Source: Shimia sagamensis
GTDB taxonomy: Bacteria > Pseudomonadota > Alphaproteobacteria > Rhodobacterales > Rhodobacteraceae
Length of the DNA: 64,000 bases
Direction of reading: 5' to 3'
Assembly (NCBI RefSeq): GCF_900182745.1
Contig: NZ_FXTY01000002.1
Span: 558,001 to 622,000, forward strand
The notes under the pieces are model-generated. The model ran no database searches. It was not told the origin of the DNA and saw only the letters and a list, made by a program, of their open reading frames with translations. Shown here one piece after another: positions 17,110-25,707 of the stretch (position 1 is its first letter; each line of letters opens with the position of its first letter). The position numbers and the translations under genes are program-made.

Positions 17110-17144
17110 CGGCCTTCTTTAACGTGTTAAGGGAGGCCGTTTTT
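17110..17144 (+). terminator. Terminator-like hairpin that also covers the next gene's ribosome site
   Basis: CGGCC-TTCTTTAA-CGTG-TTAAGGGA-GGCCG folds as a 13-pair stem (two G-T pairs) and is followed directly by TTTTT and then the ATG of the thioesterase gene. The right arm contains AAGGGAGG, the only ribosome site of that gene. It looks like the metF terminator, and when read through it would hide the site. Confidence 0.7.
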
Positions 17145-17639
17145 ATGACCGCACATCACTATGCCGTTTCTGTTGATCAACTGGCCTCGATGGACACCAT
17201 CCTGTCGATGAGCGGATTGGACTTTATGCGTGCAATCATCCGGGGCGAGTTGGCTGGGCCACCCATCGGGCAAACGCTTGGGTTCAAACCAGTTGCAGCG
17301 GACGAAGGCACCGTGACGTTTGAAGGCACACCGGAGTTCGGCACAATGAACCCGATTGGCACGGTGCATGGCGGCTGGTACGGGACCATATTGGACAGCT
17401 GTATGGCCTGTGCGGTGCAAACCATGCTCAAGCCCGGTCAAATCTACACAACCCTAGAATACAAGATCAACATTCTGCGGCCCATTCCGGTGGGCTTGTC
17501 CGTGCATGCGGTGGGCAAAGTGCAACATGTCGGGCGCTCCACAGGGGTTTCCAACGGCGAGGTGCGTGGTGTTGAGGATGGCAAGCTCTATGCCACCGGC
17601 TCCACCACCTGCATCGTGATGGACGGGCCAAAACGGTAA
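17145..17639 (+). CDS. PaaI-family hotdog thioesterase
   Basis: A 164-residue hotdog-fold protein with GTMNPIGTVHGGWYGTILDSCMACAVQT at about residues 68-95, the PaaI/YdiI-type active-site helix, and TLEYKINILRPIP afterwards. Such enzymes hydrolyse acyl- or aroyl-CoA thioesters. The start at 17145 is set by AAGGGAGG eight bases upstream. Its translation start lies immediately after the T-run of a terminator-like hairpin, so it is either made from read-through of metF or from a promoter I cannot see inside the hairpin region. Confidence 0.85.
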   Translation: MTAHHYAVSVDQLASMDTILSMSGLDFMRAIIRGELAGPPIGQTLGFKPVAADEGTVTFEGTPEFGTMNPIGTVHGGWYGTILDSCMACAVQTMLKPGQIYTTLEYKINILRPIPVGLSVHAVGKVQHVGRSTGVSNGEVRGVEDGKLYATGSTTCIVMDGPKR

Positions 17640-17680
17640 GACATGCGGGCGCTGCCTTCGGTACAGAAAAACTGCCCCTC

Positions 17681-17712
17681 ACCCGGGATATTTCTGGAAG
17701 GAGAATAGGAGC
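17681..17712 (+). repeat. CCCGGGATATTT-type intergenic element
   Basis: CACCCGGGATATTTCTGGAA followed by GGAGAATAGG lies between the thioesterase and dtd. A similar string occurs in reverse orientation near 20365-20390. From memory, such elements are scattered between genes in Rhodobacteraceae genomes; their function is not established. Confidence 0.45.
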
Positions 17713-17765
17713 TTGCACCGTGCACACCCTTAGCGCAGGGTCGCGTCCAAAATGAGGAGTCTGTG

Positions 17766-18200
17766 ATGCGGGCGTTGTTGCAACGGGTGAGTGAGGCGCA
17801 GGTGCGCGTGGATGGCGCGGTGATTGGCGAATGTGGGCTGGGGTTGATGGTGCTGGTCTGCGCCATGCAGGGAGACACAGAGGCGCAGGTTGTGAAATTG
17901 GCGGCCAAAGTTTCCAAGTGCCGAATATTTCAGGACGATAACGGCAAGATGAACCAGTCGGTGGCCGATGTTGGCGGCAGCGCCTTAGTGATCAGCCAGT
18001 TCACTCTGGCGGCAGACACCCGCAGCGGCAACCGGCCGGGGTTTTCCACGGCCGCGGCTCCGGATGACGGCAAGCGGCTTTATGAGTTGTTTGCACAAAA
18101 GCTTGGCGAGGTTGTGCCGGTGCAGACCGGAAAATTTGGTGCAGACATGAAGGTCACGCTGACCAATGACGGGCCGGTCACAATCTGGATGGAGGTCTGA
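17766..18200 (+). CDS. dtd: D-aminoacyl-tRNA deacylase
   Basis: A 144-residue Dtd protein that frees tRNA from wrongly attached D-amino acids and glycine. [17 protein letters not shown] at the start, [21 protein letters not shown] in the middle (the SQFTL active-site motif) and [11 protein letters not shown] at the C-terminus (Gly-Pro motif) are clear. GAGGAG ends six bases before the ATG at 17766. Its TGA stop forms part of a terminator hairpin shared with the convergent phnA. The 120 bases before it hold a CCCGGGATATT-type repeat and no gene. Confidence 0.95.
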   Translation: MRALLQRVSEAQVRVDGAVIGECGLGLMVLVCAMQGDTEAQVVKLAAKVSKCRIFQDDNGKMNQSVADVGGSALVISQFTLAADTRSGNRPGFSTAAAPDDGKRLYELFAQKLGEVVPVQTGKFGADMKVTLTNDGPVTIWMEV

Positions 18201-18225
18201 GGCAGGTCTGCCTCAGCTCTTTTTC
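18198..18225. terminator. Shared terminator of dtd and phnA with both stop codons in the stem
   Basis: TGAGGCAG-GT-CTGCCTCA is a perfect eight-pair hairpin followed on the plus strand by GCTCTTTTT. The left arm begins with the dtd TGA and the right arm ends with TCA, the phnA stop on the other strand. Confidence 0.85.
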
Positions 18226-18737
18226 ACAAACTTGGTCAGGATCACAATCCGCTGACTTTCTACCCGGCCTTCGATGTGCTCGGGATTGTCCATCACCAAA
18301 GAGATATTGCGCACCGACGTGCCACGTTTGGCGGTGAAACCCGCGCCTTTGACTGGCAGGTCTTTGATCAGCACAACCGTGTCCCCAGCTGACAGAACCG
18401 AGCCATTGCTGTCACGATGCACCACCGCCTCTTCCGCGTCAGATACGCCTGCCTCGGCCCACGCCAGCACATCGGGCTCCAGATAAGCCATATCAAGAAG
18501 ATCACGCGCCCAAGGGGCCTCAGGCAAAGCTTTCAGCAGACGCCATGCCAGCACCTGCACTGCAGGCTCCGTGCTCCAGATCGCCTCATGCAGACATTGC
18601 CAATGTGGACCATCCTGCGGTCCATCGGTGACCCCTGCGGCACATGCCGTACAAAGGTCGACGGAGACATCCTGCGGCGCAACAGCCGTAGGAGCCACGG
18701 CGCCAGTGGCACCACACAGAGCACAGGAATTGGACAC
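18213..18737 (-). CDS. phnA: PhnA/YjdM-family zinc-ribbon protein
   Basis: A 174-residue protein. The N-terminal zinc ribbon is SNSCALCG with a second pair in CTAC near residue 33, and the C-terminal PhnA domain reads DSNGSVLSAGDTVVLIKDLPVKGAGFTAKRGT. Despite the name, the family is not proven to act on phosphonates. The start is GTG at 18737 with GGAG five bases upstream. Its stop lies in the hairpin shared with dtd. The stretch between ribbon and domain is alpha-helical and longer than in E. coli YjdM. Confidence 0.88.
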   Translation of the reverse strand: MSNSCALCGATGAVAPTAVAPQDVSVDLCTACAAGVTDGPQDGPHWQCLHEAIWSTEPAVQVLAWRLLKALPEAPWARDLLDMAYLEPDVLAWAEAGVSDAEEAVVHRDSNGSVLSAGDTVVLIKDLPVKGAGFTAKRGTSVRNISLVMDNPEHIEGRVESQRIVILTKFVKKS

Positions 18738-18755
18738 GGACTTCTCCAGCTAGGA

Positions 18756-20246
18756 CTACTCGGTCATGGCCAGCGTGGCATTGATGGCCTTCTGCCAGCC
18801 CGCATAGCGCCCTTCGCGCCAGCTGTCATCCCGATTGGGGGTAAACTGGCTTTCTTTCTCCCATGTGGCGGCAAAGCCTGCCATGTCCGGATACGCCCCG
18901 ATCTGCATGCCTGCGAGCCAGGCCGCCCCTTTGGCGGTGCTTTCGGCCACCACAGGACGGTCCACTGGCGCACCCAGAATGTCAGACAGGAACTGCATCG
19001 CCCAATCACTGGCAATCATGCCGCCGTCCACGCGCAACACTGTGTCGCCGGAGAAGTCAAAATCCGCCTGCATCGCTTCAAGCAGGTCTCGGGTCTGGAA
19101 GCCCACGCTTTCCAGCGCCGCACGGGAGAATTCTTTCGGGCCGGAGCCCCGCGTCAGACCAAAGACCGCGCCACGAGCCTCCGGGTTCCAATATGGCGCG
19201 CCCAGCCCAACAAAGGCGGGCACAAGGATCAGCTCCTGACCGGGGTCAGCCGCATCGGCCAGCGCGGCTGTTTCAGAGGCGTCATTGATGATGCCCAACC
19301 CATCGCGCAGCCATTGCACCACAGCGCCGGCAATGAAAATTGCGCCTTCCAGCGCATAGGTGGGCTTGCCATCCAACTGATAGGCGATGGTGGTCAGCAG
19401 GCGGTTTTGCGACGTCACAGGCGAGTCACCGGTGTTCAAAAGCGCAAAACAGCCGGTGCCATAGGTCGACTTCAGCATGCCCGCCTCAAAACAGGCTTGA
19501 CCAATGGTGGCAGCCTGTTGATCGCCTGCCACACCGCGAATGGGGATGGCCGCGCCAAACAAATCAGCATCCGTTTCACCAAAATCGGCAGCGCAGTCTT
19601 TGACCGCTGGCAGCATCGACATCGGAATGCCCAGCAGCGCGCAAATTTCCTTGCTCCAGACACCATTGTGGATGTCATAGATCAGCGTGCGGGCCGCGTT
19701 GGTGGCGTCGGTGGCATGCACCTTGCCGCCAGTCAACTTCCAAATCAGGTAGCAATCCACGGTACCAAACAGCAGATCACCCGCCTCTGCCGCTGCGCGG
19801 GCGCCTTCGACGTTGTCTAAAATCCACTTGATCTTGGTGCCAGAGAAATAGGGATCGAGCAGCAGGCCGGTGGTGGCTTGTACCAGATCCGCGTGACTTG
19901 CCGCCTTGAGCTCTTCACAGATTGTGGCGGTGCGCCGGTCCTGCCAGACAATGGCGTTGTGCACCGGCTCACCGGTCGTCTTGTTCCAAACCAAGGTGGT
20001 TTCGCGCTGGTTGGTGATGCCAATCGCGTCGATGTCTTTGGCTGAGAGTTTCGCGCGGGCCAAAGCGCCGGAGCAGGTTTCCACGGTGGTGACCCAGATG
20101 TCCGCCGGGTCATGCTCCACCCATCCGGACTGCGGGAAGTGCTGCTCAAATTCCAACTGGGCGCTGGCAATCGGGCGGATGTCTCCGTCAAACACAATCG
20201 CGCGGCTGGATGTGGTGCCCTGATCAATGGCGAGAATATGGGTCAT
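18756..20246 (-). CDS. glpK: Glycerol kinase
   Basis: A 496-residue FGGY-family kinase that phosphorylates glycerol to glycerol-3-phosphate. [20 protein letters not shown] begins the ATP-binding fold, GWVEHDP near residue 41 and [16 protein letters not shown] near 77-92 are glycerol-kinase specific, and [26 protein letters not shown] lies near 243-268. Full length and intact. It stands without glpF or glpD in the window. GGGAGGG lies about eight bases before the ATG. No GlpR-like site was recognised. Confidence 0.96.
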   Translation of the reverse strand: MTHILAIDQGTTSSRAIVFDGDIRPIASAQLEFEQHFPQSGWVEHDPADIWVTTVETCSGALARAKLSAKDIDAIGITNQRETTLVWNKTTGEPVHNAIVWQDRRTATICEELKAASHADLVQATTGLLLDPYFSGTKIKWILDNVEGARAAAEAGDLLFGTVDCYLIWKLTGGKVHATDATNAARTLIYDIHNGVWSKEICALLGIPMSMLPAVKDCAADFGETDADLFGAAIPIRGVAGDQQAATIGQACFEAGMLKSTYGTGCFALLNTGDSPVTSQNRLLTTIAYQLDGKPTYALEGAIFIAGAVVQWLRDGLGIINDASETAALADAADPGQELILVPAFVGLGAPYWNPEARGAVFGLTRGSGPKEFSRAALESVGFQTRDLLEAMQADFDFSGDTVLRVDGGMIASDWAMQFLSDILGAPVDRPVVAESTAKGAAWLAGMQIGAYPDMAGFAATWEKESQFTPNRDDSWREGRYAGWQKAINATLAMTE

Positions 20247-20359
20247 GTGTCCCCTCCCTGAACTCTGTTGCAGGCACAGTAGGCACGGAAAACTGTTACC
20301 GCAATCAGGAAGGGCGCCGCTTGACGCTGCGCCCTACTATTTTTTTCGTAGATAGCTTT

Positions 20360-20415
20360 CTCATTCCCCCAATATCCCGGGGGTGCGCGTCAGCGAGGGG
20401 GCTGGCCCCCTCCCC
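20360..20415 (-). repeat. CCCGGGATATT-type element with GC hairpin
   Basis: On the minus strand a perfect GAGGGGG-CCAG-CCCCCTC hairpin is followed by GCACCCCCGGGATATTGGGG. The hairpin could also end transcription of the acyl-CoA synthetase gene, although it lacks a T-run. The second half matches the element at 17681 in inverted orientation. Confidence 0.5.
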
Positions 20416-20426
20416 TTTGCGCTGGA

Positions 20427-22325
20427 TCAGGCCGCCGATTCGTCTTTGGTCCATTCCCAAGGACGGACAAAATCACCCAGCACTTTGCCCACTTCTGCGT
20501 CAGACGCATCGCCGGATTTCTTAATCTGCGCCACCAAGCCACGCTTTTTGTCGTCGAGCACAAAGTCGACCTGAGCCGGCACGCCGGCCTTATCCAATGC
20601 CGCATTGTAAATGCGGGTAATGGCGGCTTTGCGCAGGTCCGGCTTGAAGATTTTGCCCACAGCGGTTTTAGGAAGCTCCGGCATGATCTCCACATATTTT
20701 GGATGCGCAGCGCGTTCATGCACGTGCACCTTTGCGTGGCTCATCAGGTCCTCAACCGTCACCCTCGCGCCTTCCACCAGCTCGACATAAACACAAGGGA
20801 CTTCGCCGGCGTGGCTGTCTGGCTGACCAATTGCACCAGCAAAGGCCACATCGTGATGCGCCAGAAGCGCCTCCTCGATCTCCGCCGGATCAATGTTGTG
20901 ACCACCACGAATGATCAGGTCTTTGGCACGACCAGTGATCCAGAGATAGCCGTCTTCATCCAGACGTCCTAAGTCGCCGGTGCGCAGGTGCGTGCCGTAG
21001 TGGAACAGGTCCACGTTTTTGTCCGCTTCGGTGTAGGTGTTGCCCGCATAAACACCGGGGTTGGAGACGCAAATCTCGCCCACCTCGTCCGCCGCACATT
21101 CCACCGGACCGTCAGGCGTGTTTTTGATGATGCGCACGTCGGTGTAGGGGAACGGCAGGCCGACAGAGCCTACCTTTTTTGCTCCCGAAGGCGGGTTGCA
21201 GGACACAAGACAGGTGGCCTCGGTCAGGCCGTAGCCTTCGACAATGTCGACGCCACAGGTGCTTTCGAAACGCTTGAAAAGCTCCATTGGCATCGGTGCC
21301 GAGCCCGAGAAGGCGGTTTTTACAGAAGAAATATCCGCATCCACCGGGCGCTGCATCAGAGCAGACACCGCCGTTGGCACGGTGATGATAAAGGAGATTT
21401 TCCAGCGTTCGATCAGCTTCCAGAAGTTGTCAAACACCCCATCGCCGCGATAGCCCGCCGGGGTTGGGAAGACCACATGGGCGCCGGATTTGATTGCCGC
21501 CTGCATGATCACATGCACTGCAAACACGTGGAACAGCGGCAGCGGGCACATGATGTTGTCTTCTTCGGTGAAGAGCAGACGATCGCCTAGCCAGCCGTTG
21601 TAGATCATGCCGGAATAGAGGTGCTGTGCAACCTTTGGCATGCCGGTGGTACCGCCGGTGTGGAAGTAGGCCCCCACGCGATCGCCATCACTGTCGGCAA
21701 ACTGCAAGGTGGTTGCGTGTTTCGCCAGCTCCTTGTTGAAGTCTTTGAAGTCCGCGTGCTGCGGGCCGGAAACCTTGGGCCGGATCAGCGGTACAATCCA
21801 GGATTTTGGCGGGGTCAGGTATTTGACCAGATCAATTTCCAGAACCGTGTGCACATGTGGGGCGTGGCGCACGGCTTCGGCCACTTTTTGCGCCACATCG
21901 GTTTTTGGGAAGCCTTTGAGGGTCACCACCACTTTGGCATCGGTTTCGCGCAGGATGGCGGCGATTTGTTCCGGCTCCAGCAGCGGGTTGATCGGGTTCA
22001 CAATGCCCGCAACCATACCGCCAAGCAGAGCATACATGGTCTCGTTACAGTTTGGCAGCACAAAGGCCACGGTGTCTTTCTCACCCACGCCGAGATCGCG
22101 GAACATATTGGCCGCTTGGGTGGTCTTGGCGTGCAGCTCGGACCAGGTGACGGTCTCAGCTTTGTCTTTGGGGCCAGAGAAGATCTGATAGCTGACCGCC
22201 GGACGGTTCGGAAACTTGTCCTTGGTGTTGGTCAGCATTTCATAAATCGTGGTTGGGTTGCCCCGTTCATCCCACGTTTTTTCGTTCTCGATGGCTTTTA
22301 GGTCTGCCAAAGATTCAAAGCTCAT
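20427..22325 (-). CDS. AMP-forming acyl-CoA synthetase
   Basis: A 632-residue ANL-superfamily ligase. The phosphate-binding motif is FHTGGTTGMPK near residues 215-225, the A5 motif is EGYGLTEATC near 372-381 and the hinge/A8 region is RTGDLGRLDEDGYLWITGRAKDLIIRGGHNIDP. It forms an acyl-AMP then an acyl-CoA; length and overall pattern fit medium/long-chain fatty acid ligases, but the acyl group is not certain. The protein starts MSFESLADLKAIENEKTWDE and has a GGAGA-like site before it. Standalone between glpK and an ABC exporter. Confidence 0.9.
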   Translation of the reverse strand: MSFESLADLKAIENEKTWDERGNPTTIYEMLTNTKDKFPNRPAVSYQIFSGPKDKAETVTWSELHAKTTQAANMFRDLGVGEKDTVAFVLPNCNETMYALLGGMVAGIVNPINPLLEPEQIAAILRETDAKVVVTLKGFPKTDVAQKVAEAVRHAPHVHTVLEIDLVKYLTPPKSWIVPLIRPKVSGPQHADFKDFNKELAKHATTLQFADSDGDRVGAYFHTGGTTGMPKVAQHLYSGMIYNGWLGDRLLFTEEDNIMCPLPLFHVFAVHVIMQAAIKSGAHVVFPTPAGYRGDGVFDNFWKLIERWKISFIITVPTAVSALMQRPVDADISSVKTAFSGSAPMPMELFKRFESTCGVDIVEGYGLTEATCLVSCNPPSGAKKVGSVGLPFPYTDVRIIKNTPDGPVECAADEVGEICVSNPGVYAGNTYTEADKNVDLFHYGTHLRTGDLGRLDEDGYLWITGRAKDLIIRGGHNIDPAEIEEALLAHHDVAFAGAIGQPDSHAGEVPCVYVELVEGARVTVEDLMSHAKVHVHERAAHPKYVEIMPELPKTAVGKIFKPDLRKAAITRIYNAALDKAGVPAQVDFVLDDKKRGLVAQIKKSGDASDAEVGKVLGDFVRPWEWTKDESAA

Positions 22326-22532
22326 AATCTATTCTCCCCCCTTGGGTTGCTTGCCCCAATCCGCCGGACCTCCGCCAGTCCGACCCACGTTGGACGCGTT
22401 CCGTCAAGATGATCCCAAAAACACCCTGCGCCCCGTTCAAAGCCAGCCGAACCTAAGGTCAAGCGGGCCTGGAACGTTACGTCAGATTAACCGTAAAAGG
22501 GATGCAGTCCACCTGAAAATCAGCCTGTGGTC

Positions 22533-22553
22533 GCGTGGCCAATCCAGCCACGC
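22533..22553. terminator. Hairpin downstream of the ABC exporter
   Basis: GCGTGGC-CAATCCA-GCCACGC is a perfect seven-pair stem with a seven-base loop, 12 bases after the exporter stop. No T-run follows on the minus strand, so termination is uncertain. The remaining 200 bases to the acyl-CoA synthetase start show nothing else. Confidence 0.5.
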
Positions 22554-22565
22554 TCCTTTACTGAT

Positions 22566-24359
22566 TTAGGCAGCGCCAGCGGTGAATTGAAGGCGTGCCA
22601 GTTTGGCATACAGACCATCTTCGGCGACCAGATCGTCATGGCGGCCTTGGGCGACGATGCGGCCCTCCTCCATCACGATGATACGGTCGGCTTTTTTCAC
22701 GGTCGCCAAACGGTGCGCAACAATGATGGTGGTCCGGCTTTTTGCCAGCTCATCCACAGCCGCCTGCACCAAGCGTTCGCTCTCTGCATCAAGAGCCGAG
22801 GTGGCCTCATCCAACAGCAGTACTGGCGCGTCGCGCAAGATAGCACGGGCGATGGCGATGCGTTGCTTCTGACCACCCGACAACATCACTCCACGTTCAC
22901 CCAGTGGGCTGTCATACCCTTCCGGCAAGGCGGTGATGAAGTCATGTGCGGCAGCGGCTTTTGCCGCGGCTTCAACCTCGGCGTCCGTTGCGTCCAAGCG
23001 GCCAAAGCGGATGTTTTCCCGTGCGCTGCTGGCAAAGATCACCGGATCTTGCGGCACCAATGCAAGGTGTTGGCGGAAGTCGTCACGCTGCATTTCCTGC
23101 AACGCTTTGCCATCCAGCGTCACCTGACCTTTGACAGGGTCATAAAAGCGTTGGATCATTTGAATGATGGTGGTTTTCCCAGCCCCAGACGGGCCAACAA
23201 GCGCGACAGTTTCACCGGGTTGAATGGTGAGATTAACCGCATCCAGTGCCGAAACATTTGGGCGCGACGGGTATTGGAAAGACACATCTTCAAAGCTGAT
23301 TTCACCTTTGACCGGCGCGGGCAGTGCCTTGGGCTGGGCCGGATCGTTCACACTGTCTTCGGTATACAGCAGCTCTACCAGACGTTCGGTGGCACCTGCG
23401 GCGCGTTGCAGTTCGCTCCAGATTTCGGACAAGGCCCCCACGGCCCCGGCCACCATCACGGAATAGATCACAAACTGCACCAACACACCGACGCTCATGC
23501 CGCCAGCGCGCACGTCTCGCGCGCCCATCCAGAGCACCACAACCACACCGGTGAAGATCAGGAAAATCACAATCATGGTCAGCAGCGCACGTGTATTGAT
23601 CCGGCGCATTGCGGCACTTAATGACAGGTCTGTCACGCGATCAAAGTTAGAGCGGGTTTGGGCCTCGTGGGTAAAGGCCTGCACCGTTTGCACCGACAAA
23701 AGCGCCTCGGACGCATTGCCGGAGCTCTCTGCAATCCAGTCCTGGTTCTCGCGGCTGAGTTTGCGCAAACGGCGGCCCAACACCATAATGGGCACAATCA
23801 CCATTGGCACCACCAGCAGCACCATCAAGGTAAGCTTGGTCGAGGTGAACAGCATCAACACCAGACCACCAAGGAACAGCAGCACGTTGCGCAGGGCAAT
23901 GGAGATCGACGAGCCAATCACCGATTGGATGACGGTGGTGTCGGTGGTGATGCGGCTCAGCACCTCACCGGTCATGACATTCTCAAAAAACGCCGGGCTC
24001 ATGTTGATGACACGCGCAAACACAGCCTTGCGGATGTCCGTGACAACCAGCTCGCCCAGACGTGTGACCAACAGGTAGCGCAGCGCGGTACCCACAGCGA
24101 GCATCGACGCGATACCAAGGGCCGCAAGGAAGTATTTGTCCAACAGGGCGTCACTCTCGGTGCCAAAGTTGTCCACCACGCGGCGCACCGCCACGGGCAA
24201 CATCAGCGACACAGAGGCCGTCAGCGTCAGGGCACAAAGCGCCAGAAACACGAGGAAACGGTACGGGGTCAAAAACGGGCGCAATCCCTTTAGGGCGCCA
24301 ATATTTTTGCTTTTCTCACGGTCTTGCTCAGTATTCGCATGCTGTGGCTGTCTGGCCAT
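22566..24359 (-). CDS. ABC-type exporter half-transporter
   Basis: A 597-residue fused permease/ATPase of the MsbA/multidrug type. Six hydrophobic segments span about residues 35-330, then comes a nucleotide-binding domain with Walker A GPSGAGKTT (Lys395), signature LSGGQKQR, Walker B VLLLDEATSALD and the H-loop VAHRLATV. It should work as a homodimer that exports lipids or hydrophobic compounds. The hydrophilic N-terminus (about 25 residues, NTEQDREKSKNIG) is cytoplasmic. No partner genes are near, so the substrate is open. Confidence 0.93.
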   Translation of the reverse strand: MARQPQHANTEQDREKSKNIGALKGLRPFLTPYRFLVFLALCALTLTASVSLMLPVAVRRVVDNFGTESDALLDKYFLAALGIASMLAVGTALRYLLVTRLGELVVTDIRKAVFARVINMSPAFFENVMTGEVLSRITTDTTVIQSVIGSSISIALRNVLLFLGGLVLMLFTSTKLTLMVLLVVPMVIVPIMVLGRRLRKLSRENQDWIAESSGNASEALLSVQTVQAFTHEAQTRSNFDRVTDLSLSAAMRRINTRALLTMIVIFLIFTGVVVVLWMGARDVRAGGMSVGVLVQFVIYSVMVAGAVGALSEIWSELQRAAGATERLVELLYTEDSVNDPAQPKALPAPVKGEISFEDVSFQYPSRPNVSALDAVNLTIQPGETVALVGPSGAGKTTIIQMIQRFYDPVKGQVTLDGKALQEMQRDDFRQHLALVPQDPVIFASSARENIRFGRLDATDAEVEAAAKAAAAHDFITALPEGYDSPLGERGVMLSGGQKQRIAIARAILRDAPVLLLDEATSALDAESERLVQAAVDELAKSRTTIIVAHRLATVKKADRIIVMEEGRIVAQGRHDDLVAEDGLYAKLARLQFTAGAA

Positions 24360-24504
24360 TTTTCGGTCCTTGGCTGTCGTGTTAGCCGTTAGTGACCGCA
24401 GCGTGCTGCCGGGTCAAGACGTCAGATATGCATAAGCCACATGCAACCCTGCGACATGGGATAGCACCCGTGCAGACATATGCAATTTATGGGAGGTTTG
24501 ACGT

Positions 24505-24578
24505 TGGAGCGGGCGACGGGAATCGAACCCGTATCATCAGCTTGGAAGGCTGAGGTCTTACCATTACACAACGCCCGC
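24505..24578 (-). tRNA. tRNA-Gly (anticodon TCC)
   Basis: The 74-base minus-strand sequence starts GCGGGCGTTGTGTAATGG and ends CGCCCGCTCCA with CCA encoded. The anticodon loop is CTTCCAA, giving TCC, and the T loop is GGTTCGATTCC. It marks the left edge of a region rich in accessory and decayed sequence, although that region lies on its 5' side rather than the 3' side usually used for integration. Confidence 0.95.
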
Positions 24579-24873
24579 TCATCTGATTCAGTTCCTATTT
24601 CATTGAAATTTGGAGGTCAAGGCAACTATTGAACATGGGGCGCGATCCTTGAAAAAACATTGCGCGAGGTCTGATGTTCCCCAGTTGATACCTTACAGAA
24701 ATCCCAATAATTGAGACTAGCAGTCTCGCCACTACCGTCGCCTCAGAGACGCCACCAATTACGCCCCAGCCATACCGAAAATCTGGCCAAGATGTAGGTT
24801 CACAGGTTCCACGGCTGAGAGCCTTCCCCTTTGAAGTGGTCCTCCCTAAAATTTGGGTTAGCGAGGCCCCTAA

Positions 24874-25080
24874 GTGGCGACTAAGAAACCCAAGCCCGCA
24901 GCAGCCACTAAAGGACGGAGCGTGCATTTAGTAACCGGGCATCCACCGCTCACCCCCAAGGCGACGGCACTGCCGGACCTGGCGGGCTTTTGCGCCGGTT
25001 GCTCCAAGGATTGCGTCCCGGAGCGGGGCAAAAGCGATCACGTGTGCCCACTAAAACTTGAATGCGTTTTGTCCACGCAA
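24874..25080 (+). pseudogene. Small Cys-rich ORF cut by an IS5-family end
   Basis: A GTG with GAGG seven bases upstream opens a frame reading MATKKPKPAAATKGRS, then FCAGCSKDCVPERGKSD and CPLKLEC: five cysteines in about 27 residues, suggesting a metal-binding protein. After about 69 codons the reading frame passes directly into the IS5-like end GGGCTTTGTTGCAC, so the true C-terminus is lost. I do not recognise the family. It may equally be a chance frame; the ribosome site and Cys spacing favour a real gene that was interrupted. Confidence 0.4.
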
Positions 25081-25291
25081 GGGCTTTGTTGCACAAGTCC
25101 CGTCAGGGATTCACTGCGAGAATCCAAGATGATAGTTGGAAAGTATGAGCAGTTGGGCACCCACGAAATACAAGACCACGAACTGGTCGTCTTACAATGA
25201 CAGCTTGAGGCAGCGCGGATCGTTGGCAATCTGGTTTGATCCTGAGATGACTTGGACACCACCGCCGACGGGCAGGCGAGATCGCCCGTAA
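25081..25291 (+). mobile_element. IS5-family element remnant (left end and transposase start)
   Basis: GGGCTTTGTTGCAC at 25081 matches the left end of many IS5-family elements. From ATG 25145 the frame reads SSYNDSLRQRGSLAIWFDPE and TWTPPPTGRRDRP, the N-terminus of IS5-type transposases, then stops at 25289-25291 after 48 codons. The remaining roughly 250 residues, including the DDE catalytic core, are missing. It is a dead fragment; the right boundary is not visible. Recognition is from memory of the family. Confidence 0.8.
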
Positions 25292-25707
25292 AGGCGACCA
25301 CAGCATTCCAAAATTGCGCCGCATACGAAGCAGCATACTTGCCGATTTGTCGGAGTTTGATGTCAAAAATACAGCATAATAAGTGCTCTGGAACGGAACT
25401 TTAGGTCGAAAATGTACGACCAGCCGGAGTTTTGGATGACCTCAGCCAAATGGGAATGAAACGCAAATTCAGTGCTCCAGCCGCAGGGCTTTCTCATTTA
25501 GCAACGAAATGGGAGCATGCTTCGAAATCGGCTCAAAGAAATGTCCGCCAACTGCCAAGCCCCCGCCAATGCTTTTTGTTCCGTTCTGATCAGGCTCCAG
25601 CTTGTCCCTGTATTCACAGGCATCAAAGGGCGTAGCCTTCATTCCTTCGTTAACAGAGCTCCCATTCAATCAAGTTTGGTTAGCACTGACTTCAATTGCG
25701 TAAAAAA
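25292..25707. other. 416-base stretch without a convincing gene
   Basis: The stretch between the IS5 fragment and the hybrid kinase stop contains only short frames. One on the minus strand (25469-25642, 57 codons from an ATG, CEYRDKLEPDQNGTKSIGGG inside) reads coherently but has no good ribosome site. I see no terminator for the kinase gene and no recognisable homology. It looks like decayed or mobile-element-derived DNA. Confidence 0.4.

Noticed and set aside
18417-19820. A 467-codon plus-strand frame opposite phnA and glpK
   Set aside because: It is antisense to two well-recognised genes, has His/Arg/Gln-rich shadow composition and no ribosome site.
22527-23621. A 364-codon plus-strand frame opposite the ABC exporter
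   Set aside because: It mirrors the exporter ATPase domain on the other strand; composition is typical of an antisense shadow.
24505-24578. tRNA-Gly as an integration site for a genomic island
   Set aside because: The accessory DNA lies on the 5' side of the tRNA; no repeat of the tRNA 3' end and no integrase gene is visible.
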